Source: Microbacterium laevaniformans
GTDB taxonomy: Bacteria; Actinomycetota; Actinomycetes; Actinomycetales; Microbacteriaceae
Direction: 5' to 3'
Length of the DNA stretch: 64,000 bases
Assembly (NCBI RefSeq): GCF_016907555.1
Contig: NZ_JAFBCE010000001.1
Span: 2,542,001-2,606,000 of the forward strand
A program made the translations under genes and the position numbers. Positions 1-7,439 of the stretch are shown here, in pieces. Below the pieces are notes generated by a model that worked only from the letters and a program-made list of their open reading frames with translations, did no database searches and had not been told where the DNA came from. The stretch's first letter is position 1, and each line of letters starts with the position of its first letter.

Positions 1-671
1 ACATCCTCGCCGGACGCCTCTTTCCCGCGCGCAGCATCGCAACGACCCTCAGCTTCGCGCTGACGCACGAGATCTACTCCTACGGCGACGGGATGCCGTC
101 GCTTCAGGCCTTCGCGTCGGCGATCGCCGACCATACCGTGCCCGGTGGCGTGTGGATCAACTCCGATGTCTGCGGACCGGCCGATCCCGATCGCATCGTG
201 CGGCTGCGGATGCAGGACGGCGACGTCACGACGCCCGCGCGCGAGCTGACGGGATCCAACGACGAGGTCGCGGCATCCCTCGACGCGCTGCCGGTGGGCA
301 GCCGGGTCGCCCAGTTCGCTCAGGACTTCCGCGCGCTCAGCGGCGCTGCGTGGGAGTACGAGGTGCGCGACGAGCGGACGATCGAGCTGCGTCTGGCGGA
401 TGCCATGGAGTTCCTCGAGACCGTCTCGTACACCCGCAACTGGCTGTCGGAGATGCACGAGCAGTTCTGCGCGCTGTCGTGGGCCGACTGGCGCGAGCTG
501 GTCGCATCGGTCGGGCTCGAGATCGACGAGCGCTCGGGGCCCTGGCGCAACGACTGGCTCGTGGAGAATCGGTTCGCGCCCGCGGCATCCCTTCTCGGGC
601 TCGACGACGAGCCGCTGGACTGGCCCGACACGCACATGCTGCTCGTCGCGCGCCGCCCGCTCGACGGCTGA
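1..671 (+). CDS. Class I SAM-dependent methyltransferase-like protein, C-terminal part
   Basis: The frame is open from the window edge, so only the last 223 or so codons are visible and the true start lies outside. The visible part begins with a strand-helix unit (TLSFALTHEIYSYGDG) typical of the acidic-loop/motif II region of Rossmann methyltransferases, then a glycine-rich PGGVWINSDV segment, as in enzymes where this strand follows the SAM site, and ends on a hydrophobic strand MLLVARRPL. The SAM-binding GxGxG loop would be upstream and cannot be seen. An internal ATG at 93 is not a likely start because homologous-looking sequence continues upstream. The substrate cannot be told. The gene converges on the NUDIX regulator gene. 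Confidence 0.6.
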   Translation, partial: ILAGRLFPARSIATTLSFALTHEIYSYGDGMPSLQAFASAIADHTVPGGVWINSDVCGPADPDRIVRLRMQDGDVTTPARELTGSNDEVAASLDALPVGSRVAQFAQDFRALSGAAWEYEVRDERTIELRLADAMEFLETVSYTRNWLSEMHEQFCALSWADWRELVASVGLEIDERSGPWRNDWLVENRFAPAASLLGLDDEPLDWPDTHMLLVARRPLDG

Positions 672-703
672 GGCGCGCCGGGCGGGCGGGTCGTCCGCGT
701 CGT

Positions 704-783
704 GGATTCGGATCAGGTCAACAGAATCGGATGCCGCGCGCGGCGGCATCCGCATCCGCTCGCATCCTCCGAATCCGTTGACC
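704..783. repeat. Palindromic element between convergent genes (family with 27853-27906)
   Basis: The gap between the methyltransferase-like gene and the NUDIX gene holds several inverted repeats: GGATGCCG at 729-736 with CGGCATCC at 744-751 (7-nt loop), GGATTCGGA at 704-712 with TCCGAATCC at 768-776, and GGTCAAC at 716-722 with GTTGACC at 777-783. The last two pairs are crossed rather than nested. The 15-mer CAGAATCGGATGCCG at 722-736 recurs exactly at 27853-27867, also between convergent genes. It could act as a bidirectional terminator, although there is no U-tract. Confidence 0.6.
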
Positions 784-805
784 GGCCGTGCGGCGGCCCG
801 GCCGC

Positions 806-1489
806 TCAGCGCTCGGGGCGGGTGAAGGGCGGCTGCAGCTGACCGACCGGTCCGCGACGGAACAGCTGGGCGGGGCGCCCGCCGTCGCGCGCCATACCCC
901 CGGTCGGCTCGACGAAGCCCGCGGCGCCGGTGATCTTGCGGTGGAAGTTGCGCGGGTCGACGGGCACTCCCCAGACCGCTTCGTAGACCGCGCGCAGCTG
1001 CGCGATCGTGAACTCGGGCGGGCAGAAAGCCATCGCGAGCGCGGAGTACTCGAGCTTCGCGCGCGCCCGCTCGAGGGCGTCGGCGAAGATCGCGACGTGG
1101 TCGAAGGCCAGCGGCAGCGCGCCGCTCTCGACCTCCGCGACGGGCCACCACCGGGCCGAGCGTGCGTCCGATCCCGCCGCGGGTTCGCCCAGGTCAGGCG
1201 CGAGGGCGAGCCAGGCGACCGTCACGACACGTCCGCGCGGGTCGCGGTCGGGCGCGCTGTAGGTGCGCACCTGCTCGAGGTGCACCCCGGCCGTCACCCC
1301 CGTCTCCTCGGCGAGCTCGCGGTACGCGGTGGCCTCGGCATCCTCGTCGGGCAGCACGAAGCCGCCCGGCAGCGCCCACATGCCCGCCGCCGGCGCGATG
1401 CCGCGCTCGACGAGGAGGACGTGGAGCGCACGGTCGCGGATGGTCAGCACGACGAGGTCGGCCGCGACCGCGAAGGAGAAGGGGTCCAC
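806..1489 (-). CDS. NrtR-like NUDIX transcriptional regulator
   Basis: A 227-residue protein with a NUDIX hydrolase fold followed by a winged-helix domain, the architecture of the NrtR family that senses ADP-ribose-type ligands and represses NAD-related genes. The NUDIX box is complete (G43 x5 E49 x7 RELAEETG, residues 57-64), so unlike many NrtR proteins it may still hydrolyse its ligand. The C-terminal part from about residue 150 (EFTIAQLRAVYEAVWG, NFHRKITGAAGFVEPTGG) matches the NrtR DNA-binding half. The start is a GTG. It is divergent from the SPFH and NAD-kinase-like genes, and two palindromic boxes lie in the 89-bp gap, which suggests autoregulation plus control of the neighbours. The ligand is inferred, not shown. 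Confidence 0.85.
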   Translation of the reverse strand: MDPFSFAVAADLVVLTIRDRALHVLLVERGIAPAAGMWALPGGFVLPDEDAEATAYRELAEETGVTAGVHLEQVRTYSAPDRDPRGRVVTVAWLALAPDLGEPAAGSDARSARWWPVAEVESGALPLAFDHVAIFADALERARAKLEYSALAMAFCPPEFTIAQLRAVYEAVWGVPVDPRNFHRKITGAAGFVEPTGGMARDGGRPAQLFRRGPVGQLQPPFTRPER

Positions 1490-1507
1490 GCGCCCAGATT
1501 ACCTCAA

Positions 1508-1560
1508 ATCGTCACCTTGACGATAACTACCTACCGGAGTTATCGTCAAAGTGACACTAA
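1508..1560. promoter_or_regulatory. Two NrtR-type operator boxes in a divergent promoter
   Basis: Box 1 (1508-1524) is a palindrome ATCGTCA-CCT-TGACGAT. Box 2 (1540-1560) reads TTATCGTCA, AAG, TGACACTAA, with TTA...GTCA/TGAC...TAA symmetry. Together they form a larger inverted repeat: GTCACCTTGACGATAACT (1511-1528) and its near-complement at 1538-1555 (17 of 18 matching), separated by 9 nt. GTCA-x3-TGAC cores are typical of NrtR sites. Box 2 ends 18 bp before the SPFH ATG and box 1 lies 18 bp before the regulator GTG, so one regulator could close both promoters. Confidence 0.8.
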
Positions 1561-1578
1561 AGAGAGAAAGAGGACATC

Positions 1579-2607
1579 ATGGCCACCATCACCCGCCGCC
1601 CGTTCGTCCGCCACCTGAGCACGACGCCCACGATGCACGTCACCCACTTCCGTCGCGGCGGCATCCGCCACGCCGGCGCAGGACAGGCGTTCTGGTTCCG
1701 CCCCCTGGATGCCGCGATCAGCGAGGTGCCGCTCGACGACCGCGAGCTGTCGGTCGTCGTGAGCCTGCGCACCGCCGACCTGCAGCAGCTGTCGGCTCCG
1801 GTCACGGCGACGTATCGCATCGTCGATCCCGACCTCGCCGCGCGCCGCATCGACTTCTCCATCGATCTGGTGACCGGCACGTGGACCGAGCAGCCGCTCG
1901 ACGCGATCGCCGCACCCCTGCACGGCGCGACGACCGCCGCCGTCGTGCACCTGCTGCAGCCGCGCACCCTCGACAACGCCCTGCGTGCCGACCTCGCCGA
2001 GCTGGGCGCCGCCGCCACCGCCATGCTGGCCGCCGACGCGCGCCTGACCGACCTCGGCATCGCCATCGTCGGGGTGCGGTTCTCACTGCTGCGCGCCGAG
2101 CCCGACGTCGAGCGCGCCCTGCAGACCCCCGCCCGCGAGACGATCCAGCAGGATGCCGACAAGGCCACCTTCGCCCGCCGCGCCCTCGCGGTCGAGCGCG
2201 AGGCCGCGATCGGCGAGAACGAGCTGTCCAACCAGGTCGAGCTCGCGCGCCGGCAGGAGGAGCTCGTCCAAGCGCGGGGACGCAACTCCCGCATCGAGGC
2301 GGAGCAGGCGGCCGCCGCTGCCGCGATCGCCGTGGATGCCGAGGCCGAGCGCATCCGCACGAACGCACAGGCCCGGGCCGACGCCGACCGTGCGCTCGGC
2401 GAGGCGGCCGGCGCGGCCGAGCAGGCCCGAATGGCGGCACTGCGCGACGTGCCCGTCGAGGTACTGACCGCCCTGGCGATGCGCGAGCTGGCGGGCAACC
2501 TGCCCAGCATCGACCACCTGACCGTCACGCCCGACCTGCTCACCGACCTCGTGGGACGCCTCGGCGGCCGGGCCGCCGCGCAGACCGCGACACCGACGGG
2601 ACACTGA
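1579..2607 (+). CDS. SPFH/band-7 domain protein without a membrane anchor
   Basis: A 342-residue protein with an SPFH (stomatin/prohibitin/flotillin) fold in roughly residues 15-190 and a long charged Ala/Glu/Arg-rich coiled coil from about 190 to 290 (for example VEREAAIGENELSNQVELAR), as in stomatins and flotillins. Classical SPFH proteins begin with a hydrophobic hairpin; this one starts with a polar segment and shows no transmembrane stretch, so it is probably cytoplasmic or peripherally membrane-bound. The start is the ATG after a purine-rich AGAGAAAGAGGA. One base separates it from the NAD-kinase-like gene, so the two are surely co-transcribed. Its link to NAD metabolism is inferred from context only. 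Confidence 0.85.
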   Translation: MATITRRPFVRHLSTTPTMHVTHFRRGGIRHAGAGQAFWFRPLDAAISEVPLDDRELSVVVSLRTADLQQLSAPVTATYRIVDPDLAARRIDFSIDLVTGTWTEQPLDAIAAPLHGATTAAVVHLLQPRTLDNALRADLAELGAAATAMLAADARLTDLGIAIVGVRFSLLRAEPDVERALQTPARETIQQDADKATFARRALAVEREAAIGENELSNQVELARRQEELVQARGRNSRIEAEQAAAAAAIAVDAEAERIRTNAQARADADRALGEAAGAAEQARMAALRDVPVEVLTALAMRELAGNLPSIDHLTVTPDLLTDLVGRLGGRAAAQTATPTGH

Positions 2608-2608
2608 G

Positions 2609-3496
2609 ATGACCACCCCTCGAGCCGTCATCGTGCATCGGGCGAGCGAGCTCACCGAACTGCTCGCCCGGCACGGCACGCGCGGCCAGGTCTCCTTCTT
2701 CCTCGATCAGCGAGGCCAGAGCCTCGCCGCCGTCGAAGAGCGGCACGAGCGCACCCGCGCCGCCCTGGCCGACGTGTCCGCGGGGCTGCCGGTCGATTGG
2801 CGGCGAGCCACGGTCGAACGCAGCGACCTCGCCCGCTTCGTCTTCGAACCCGACGACGTCGTGCTCGTCGTCGGACAGGACGGGCTCGTCGCCAACGCCG
2901 CGAAGTATCTCGGCATCCAACCCGTCATCGGCATCGACCCGCTGCCCGGCGTCAATGCCGGGGTGCTCGTGCCGCACACCCCCGCGGCAGGAGTCGCCCT
3001 CGCCGCAGCCGCGCAGGCGGGAACCGCACCGATCTGCGAGCGCACGATGGTGCAGGTGCGCACCGACGACGGTCAGTCGCTCACGGCGCTGAACGAGGTC
3101 ATGATCGGCCAGAGCGGCCACCAGTCGGCGCGCTACACGCTCGAGGTCGGCGGTCGCCGGGAGCGACAGTCCTCGTCGGGCGTGATCGTCGGCACCGGCA
3201 CGGGAGCCACGGGATGGTGCTCCTCGATCGCACGTGTGCAGGCACCCGGGATGCCGCTGCCCACCGCCACCGAGAGCGCACTCGCCTGGTTCGTCCGGGA
3301 GCCGTGGCCGTCGCCGAGCACGGGCGCAGACCTGTTCGCGGGTCGACTCGACGGCGGGCAGGTGACCCTCCGCGTCGAGTCGGACGTGCTCGTCGCGTTC
3401 GGCGATGGGATGGAGGACGACCGCCTGTCGCTGTCGTGGGGTCAGCGCGTGAGCGTGGGGGTCGCCGACCGGACGCTGCGCACCGTCATGGCGTAG
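2609..3496 (+). CDS. NAD kinase-like protein
   Basis: A 295-residue protein with the ordered motifs of the ATP-NAD kinase fold: VLVVGQDGLVANAAK (residues about 87-101) in place of the usual GGDGT loop, ALNEVMIG (about 160-167) for the conserved NE motif, and SSGVIVGTGTGATGW (about 190-204) for the dGvivSTPTGSTaY loop. The second glycine of GGDG is a glutamine but the aspartate remains, so it may be a divergent kinase or a nucleotide sensor. A housekeeping NAD kinase would be expected elsewhere, so this looks like a specialised paralogue. It follows the SPFH gene directly, under the NrtR-type boxes. Activity on NAD is untested. Confidence 0.75.
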   Translation: MTTPRAVIVHRASELTELLARHGTRGQVSFFLDQRGQSLAAVEERHERTRAALADVSAGLPVDWRRATVERSDLARFVFEPDDVVLVVGQDGLVANAAKYLGIQPVIGIDPLPGVNAGVLVPHTPAAGVALAAAAQAGTAPICERTMVQVRTDDGQSLTALNEVMIGQSGHQSARYTLEVGGRRERQSSSGVIVGTGTGATGWCSSIARVQAPGMPLPTATESALAWFVREPWPSPSTGADLFAGRLDGGQVTLRVESDVLVAFGDGMEDDRLSLSWGQRVSVGVADRTLRTVMA

Positions 3497-3501
3497 CCGC
3501 G

Positions 3502-4965
3502 TCAGCGGGCCCGCACGGACCGCTTCGGCTCGGGGACGAACAGCGTCTCGCTCTGCTCCAGCGCCATGCCCTTCGTCTCGGGGATCTTCCACAGCACGAA
3601 GACGAACGACAGCGCCGCGAACACGGCGTACATGCCGTACGTGAACGGCAGCGAGAAGGCCGCAAGCTGGGGGAAGGTCCAGGACACGAGGAAGTTCGCG
3701 ATCCACTGGGAACTCGCCGCGACACCGAGGGCCTTGCCGCGGATGCGGCTGGGGAAGACCTCCCCGAGCAGCACCCAGACGATGGGGCCCCAGGAGGCGC
3801 CGAACCCGACGACGAACAGGTTCGCCGCCACCAGCGCGATCGGACCCCACGTCCCCGGGAGGGTCACCTCGCCGTCCACCGTCTGTGCGAACGCGAAGGC
3901 CAGCGCCATCGCGCCCAGCGACAGGGTCATCATCAGCGAGCCGGTCATCAGAATCGGCTTGCGCCCGACGCGGTCGACGAGGAAGATCGCGACGAGCGTC
4001 ACCAGCACGTTCGTCACGGAGGTGAGGACGCTGATCAGCAGCGAGTTGCTCTCATCGAATCCGACCGCACGCCACAGCGTCGTCGAGTAGTAGAAGATGA
4101 CGTTGATGCCGACGAGCTGCTGGAAGGCCGACAGCAGGATGCCGATCCAGACGACGGGCTGCAGTCCCAGCGCCTTTCCGCGCAGAGAGGCGCTCCGGTT
4201 CTTGCGGTCGTCTTCGATGCTCCTGATCAGCTCGTTCATCGTCTTGTCGAGGTCGGCGGCGGGAACGAGTCGCTCGAAGATCGCGCGCGCCTCGTCGTTG
4301 CGTCCCTTCGCGAGCAGGAATCGCGGAGACTCCGGCATCGTCAGCGCCAGGATGCCGTAGACGGCGGCCGGCGCGACGCCGATGAGGAACATCCACCGCC
4401 ACGCTTCGAGGCCCCACCACAGCACGTTGTCGGCGCTGCCGGCGGCATCGGCGAGCACCGCGTTGCTCAGCAATGCGGTGAAGATGCCGATCGTGATCGC
4501 GAGCTGCTGCAGAGAGGCGAGACTGCCGCGCACCTGACGCGGTGCGACCTCGGCGATGTAGGCGGGAGCGACGACCGACGCGATGCCGATGCCGATGCCG
4601 CCCAGGACGCGCCAGACGATGAGGTCGGGAACGCTGAAGGTCAGCGCCGAGCCGATCGAGCTCGCGAGGAACATGGCGGAGCCGAGGAGCATGACGCGCA
4701 GCCGGCCCCAGCGATCGGAGAGGGCTCCGGCGATGATCGCCCCGAGCGCGCAGCCGAGCAGGGCGACGGCGACGACGAACCCGGTGAGCAGGGCGTCCTT
4801 CGTGTACGTGGACTCAATCGAGGAGACCGCTCCGTTGATGACCGAGGAGTCGAAGCCGAACAGGAACCCGCCCACCGCGGCGGCGACCGACAGTGCCGCG
4901 GCCCTTCGCCCATACGGGCTCCTCATCGAGAACGTGCCGGCGGGGAGCGAGTCGGTCGAGGTCAC
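3502..4965 (-). CDS. MFS sugar porter family transporter
   Basis: A 487-residue integral membrane protein of the sugar porter family, which imports sugars or polyols with protons. Visible signatures are GGFLFGFDSSVINGAV in TM1, GGIGIGIASVVAPAYIAEVAP after TM4, PESPRFLLAKGR before the central loop, DRVGRKP at the start of the second half and PETKGMALEQ at the end. The start chosen is the GTG at 4965; the frame stays open further upstream but that extension is Arg/Pro-rich and unlike a transporter. An ATG at 4925 is an alternative. It converges on the NAD-kinase-like gene with 5 bp between stops. The substrate is unknown; no catabolic gene sits beside it. Confidence 0.9.
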   Translation of the reverse strand: MTSTDSLPAGTFSMRSPYGRRAAALSVAAAVGGFLFGFDSSVINGAVSSIESTYTKDALLTGFVVAVALLGCALGAIIAGALSDRWGRLRVMLLGSAMFLASSIGSALTFSVPDLIVWRVLGGIGIGIASVVAPAYIAEVAPRQVRGSLASLQQLAITIGIFTALLSNAVLADAAGSADNVLWWGLEAWRWMFLIGVAPAAVYGILALTMPESPRFLLAKGRNDEARAIFERLVPAADLDKTMNELIRSIEDDRKNRSASLRGKALGLQPVVWIGILLSAFQQLVGINVIFYYSTTLWRAVGFDESNSLLISVLTSVTNVLVTLVAIFLVDRVGRKPILMTGSLMMTLSLGAMALAFAFAQTVDGEVTLPGTWGPIALVAANLFVVGFGASWGPIVWVLLGEVFPSRIRGKALGVAASSQWIANFLVSWTFPQLAAFSLPFTYGMYAVFAALSFVFVLWKIPETKGMALEQSETLFVPEPKRSVRAR

Positions 4966-5039
4966 TCGGAAAACGATAGCCCCGCCGGGAGCGACAGGGG
5001 CCGCCCTCGCCGGCGGAGCCCTGCGCGTGGTAAGGACCG

Positions 5040-5479
5040 TCAGGGAACGCGCTGGAACAGGCCGTCCAGTAGCGACTGGTAGTACGTCGGGGTGACGGAG
5101 ATGGGCCCGGAATAGGGGCGGTCGAAGCCCGCGATGGCGTAGAGCAGCAGCGCGACGAAGACGGCGATGAGCCCCGCCATGATGAGGTGGATGCGGAGGT
5201 TTCGCACCTGGATGAGCGAGAGCAGGATCGCGTTCAGCAGCGCCCCCACCCAGAGCACCGTCCACAGGATGCTCGGCAGGCCGAGATCCGTCACCTCGAT
5301 CCGCTCGCGCCGCTGTCCGACGAACGCCTCGAAGGACTGCAGTGTCTGCGCCTGTACGTTGATCTCCCGAGCGTCGGTGGGGACGAACCCGGGCTCGGGA
5401 GGCACGACAAGCCGACGAAGCCGACGCAGAAGACCGTCATCCCCAGCCACAGGGGCGCGTCCATCAAGCCGACGATCAT
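5040..5479 (-). pseudogene. Broken DUF4239 (bestrophin-like) membrane protein gene
   Basis: Two pieces of a DUF4239-type protein lie in different frames. From the ATG at 5479 the first 25 codons give a typical opening membrane helix (DAPLWLGMTVFCVGFVGLSC). The C-terminal part lies in another frame from about 5400 to 5040 and includes LPSILWTVLWVGALLNAILL, a second hydrophobic stretch and FDRPYSGPISVTPTYYQSLL, the family's characteristic end. The middle (roughly 100 codons in intact family members, which are about 250 residues) is missing. An internal deletion that also shifted the frame explains this. The C-terminal piece alone could be read from 5450 (136 codons) but is unlikely to work. Confidence 0.7.
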
Positions 5480-5508
5480 GAGCCCGCGGGCCTGCGCTCA
5501 GACCGCCG

Positions 5509-5880
5509 TCAGCTGACGAACGAGATCGAAAGGGGGTAGGTGTACCACTCCCCCTTGTTCGCCTTCACGGCGGCGATGATCGAGAAGACGATGTTCACCA
5601 CGTACACGGCGAGCAGGATGAGCAGCCCGATGCCGATGATGGAGAGCACCGTGCCGACGAGGGACGCGATCAGCATCGTGAGCTGGAAGTTCAGCGCGGC
5701 GGCCGTGTGCGCCCGCACGAACGGGCCGCGGTCCTTCAGCACGAGGTAGCCGATCAGCGACGGCAGGAAGTAGAAGATGCCGCCGACGTGGACCAGGGTC
5801 GCCCACGTCTTCTCGTCGGACGGATTCATCTGCTGCGGGCCGGGCTGGGCCGCGGGTTGCGGGTACGGCGGAGTGGTCAT
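5509..5880 (-). CDS. DUF4870 small membrane protein
   Basis: A 123-residue protein with a Pro/Gln-rich N-terminus (PQPAAQPGPQQM), then the DUF4870 pattern: WATLVHVGGIFYFLPSLIGY, LNFQLTMLIASLVG and VNIVFSIIAAVKANKGEWY, giving three to four membrane helices. Tic20-like DUF4870 proteins are common in actinobacteria and their function is not known. The start is the ATG at 5880 and the upstream gap leads to the divergent flotillin gene. Pro/Gln-rich tails of this kind often mediate protein contact, but nothing here shows a partner. Confidence 0.85.
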   Translation of the reverse strand: MTTPPYPQPAAQPGPQQMNPSDEKTWATLVHVGGIFYFLPSLIGYLVLKDRGPFVRAHTAAALNFQLTMLIASLVGTVLSIIGIGLLILLAVYVVNIVFSIIAAVKANKGEWYTYPLSISFVS

Positions 5881-6013
5881 GCCACCAGCGTAGGGGGCGC
5901 GTGTCCGGCACACCGAGGGGGTTATCCCGAGATCCGCCGAATCCTCGGCATCCGGCGGCATCGTTCGATACGGTCGAAGGACATCGGCAATACACAGGAA
6001 GTGGGTTCGTAAC

Positions 6014-7381
6014 GTGGAGATTTTTGCCGCTGGGGGCGCACTGGTGATCGTCGGCATCGCCGTCGTCGCCGCGACCGTCCTCCTGATTTTCCTGCTGATC
6101 ATGGTGCGCGCGTGGTACAAGGTCGCCAAGGCCGACCAGGCGCTCGTGGTGGTCGGCAAGAGCCAGAAGAACGCCAGCGGCGAGTCGTCGCGCATCTCGG
6201 TGATCACCGGCGGCGGCGCCCTCGTCAACCCGCTCACACAGCGCGCCGAGATGATCTCGCTGCGCGCCCGCCAGATCAAGATGGAGCCGACGGCGCAGGC
6301 CTCCAACGGAGTGACCGTCAACGTCTCGGGCGTCGCGCTGGTCAAGATCGGCTCCGACCCCGAGTTCGTCCGCCGCGCGGCGGAGCGCTTCCTCTCGCAG
6401 GACGGCGCGATCGAGCAGTTCACGACCGAGCAGCTCGAAGGTGCCCTGCGCGGCGTCGTCGCGACCCTGACCGTCGAGCAGCTGATGAAGGATCGGCAGA
6501 AGCTGTCCGACCAGATCGCCGAGGGCATCAAGAGCGACCTGCTCGCCCAGGGACTCATCCTCGACTCGTTCCAGATCCAGGGCGTCACCGACAAGAACGG
6601 CTACATCGACGCCCTCGGCGCGACCGAGGTCGAGCGCGTGCGCCGAGAGGCCGAGGTCGCCCGTATCAACGCCGCCCGCGAGGTTCGCGCCCGACAGATC
6701 GCGACCGACGAGGCGAACCTCGTCGAGCAGACCGCGTTCGACAAGAACTCCGCCGCCGCGGCGGCCGAAGTCGGTCGCGCCCGCGCCGAGGCCGAGCAGG
6801 CCGAAGCGCTCGCGCGTGCCGAGCGTGAGCAGGCCGTGCTGCTGCAGGGAGCCGAGAACAAGCAGGCCCAGCTGGATGCCGACATCAAGAAGGTCGCCGA
6901 CGCCTCCCTCTACGAGCGCCAGCGCGCGGCGGACGCCGCCGCGTACGGCGAGGTCAAGGCCGCCGAGGCGCGCGCGCAGATCGCAGCGCAGGAGGCGGAG
7001 GCCACCCGGCTTCGCGCCGAGGCCGAGGCCGACGCGGTGCGGCTCGTGGGCGAGGCGCGGGCGGCGGCCATCGAGGCCGAGGCCGAAGCCCTCTCCAAGA
7101 ACCAGGAGGCTCTGCTCGCGCAGCGCGCGCTCGAGGCGCTCGTGCCGATGATGACCGAGTTCGCGCGCGGGTTCGACAAGGTCGGCTCGATCACCGTGCT
7201 CGGCGGCGAGGGGGCGTCCAGTCACATGGCCGCCGAATCGGCCTCGAGCATGCGGGCCAGCTTCGACGCGATCCAGGCGGCGACCGGCATCGACCTGCGG
7301 CAGGTCATCCAGGGGCAGGCGACCGGCCGCGGCATGGCCCAGGGGCTGCGCGAAGAGCCGCCGGTCACGACCGAGAGCTGA
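6014..7381 (+). CDS. Flotillin-like SPFH membrane protein
   Basis: A 455-residue flotillin. It has one N-terminal membrane segment (residues about 5-32, ALVIVGIAVVAATVLLIFLL), an SPFH domain to about residue 210, then a long Ala/Glu-rich coiled coil with flotillin repeats (ARAEAEQAEALARAEREQAV, residues about 255-380), and a C-terminal tail. Flotillins scaffold ordered membrane patches. The start is a GTG right before the hydrophobic segment. It is the second SPFH protein in the window; unlike the one at 1579 it is membrane-anchored. NfeD, a frequent partner, is not beside it. The gene ends against the convergent MenC-like gene with a REP-like repeat between. Confidence 0.9.
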   Translation: MEIFAAGGALVIVGIAVVAATVLLIFLLIMVRAWYKVAKADQALVVVGKSQKNASGESSRISVITGGGALVNPLTQRAEMISLRARQIKMEPTAQASNGVTVNVSGVALVKIGSDPEFVRRAAERFLSQDGAIEQFTTEQLEGALRGVVATLTVEQLMKDRQKLSDQIAEGIKSDLLAQGLILDSFQIQGVTDKNGYIDALGATEVERVRREAEVARINAAREVRARQIATDEANLVEQTAFDKNSAAAAAEVGRARAEAEQAEALARAEREQAVLLQGAENKQAQLDADIKKVADASLYERQRAADAAAYGEVKAAEARAQIAAQEAEATRLRAEAEADAVRLVGEARAAAIEAEAEALSKNQEALLAQRALEALVPMMTEFARGFDKVGSITVLGGEGASSHMAAESASSMRASFDAIQAATGIDLRQVIQGQATGRGMAQGLREEPPVTTES

Positions 7382-7383
7382 CG

Positions 7384-7423
7384 CGTTTCGACTCCTCGCT
7401 GCGCTCGTCGCTCAACGACCGGG
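7384..7423. repeat. REP-like intergenic repeat, copy 1
   Basis: A 40-bp imperfect palindrome beginning CGTTTCGACTCC and ending CTCAACGACCGGG sits between the stop codons of the flotillin and MenC-like genes. Its reverse complement matches 16615-16654 at 36 of 40 positions. Both lie outside genes. This is the style of an abundant actinobacterial extragenic palindrome. Confidence 0.75.
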
Positions 7424-7439
7424 CACGCCTCCCGCCCGG

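Noticed and set aside
2540..5082. Long open frames opposite and across the NAD-kinase-like and sugar-porter genes
   Set aside because: Translations are Arg/Gly/His-rich without domain motifs, while the opposing frames carry clear family motifs.
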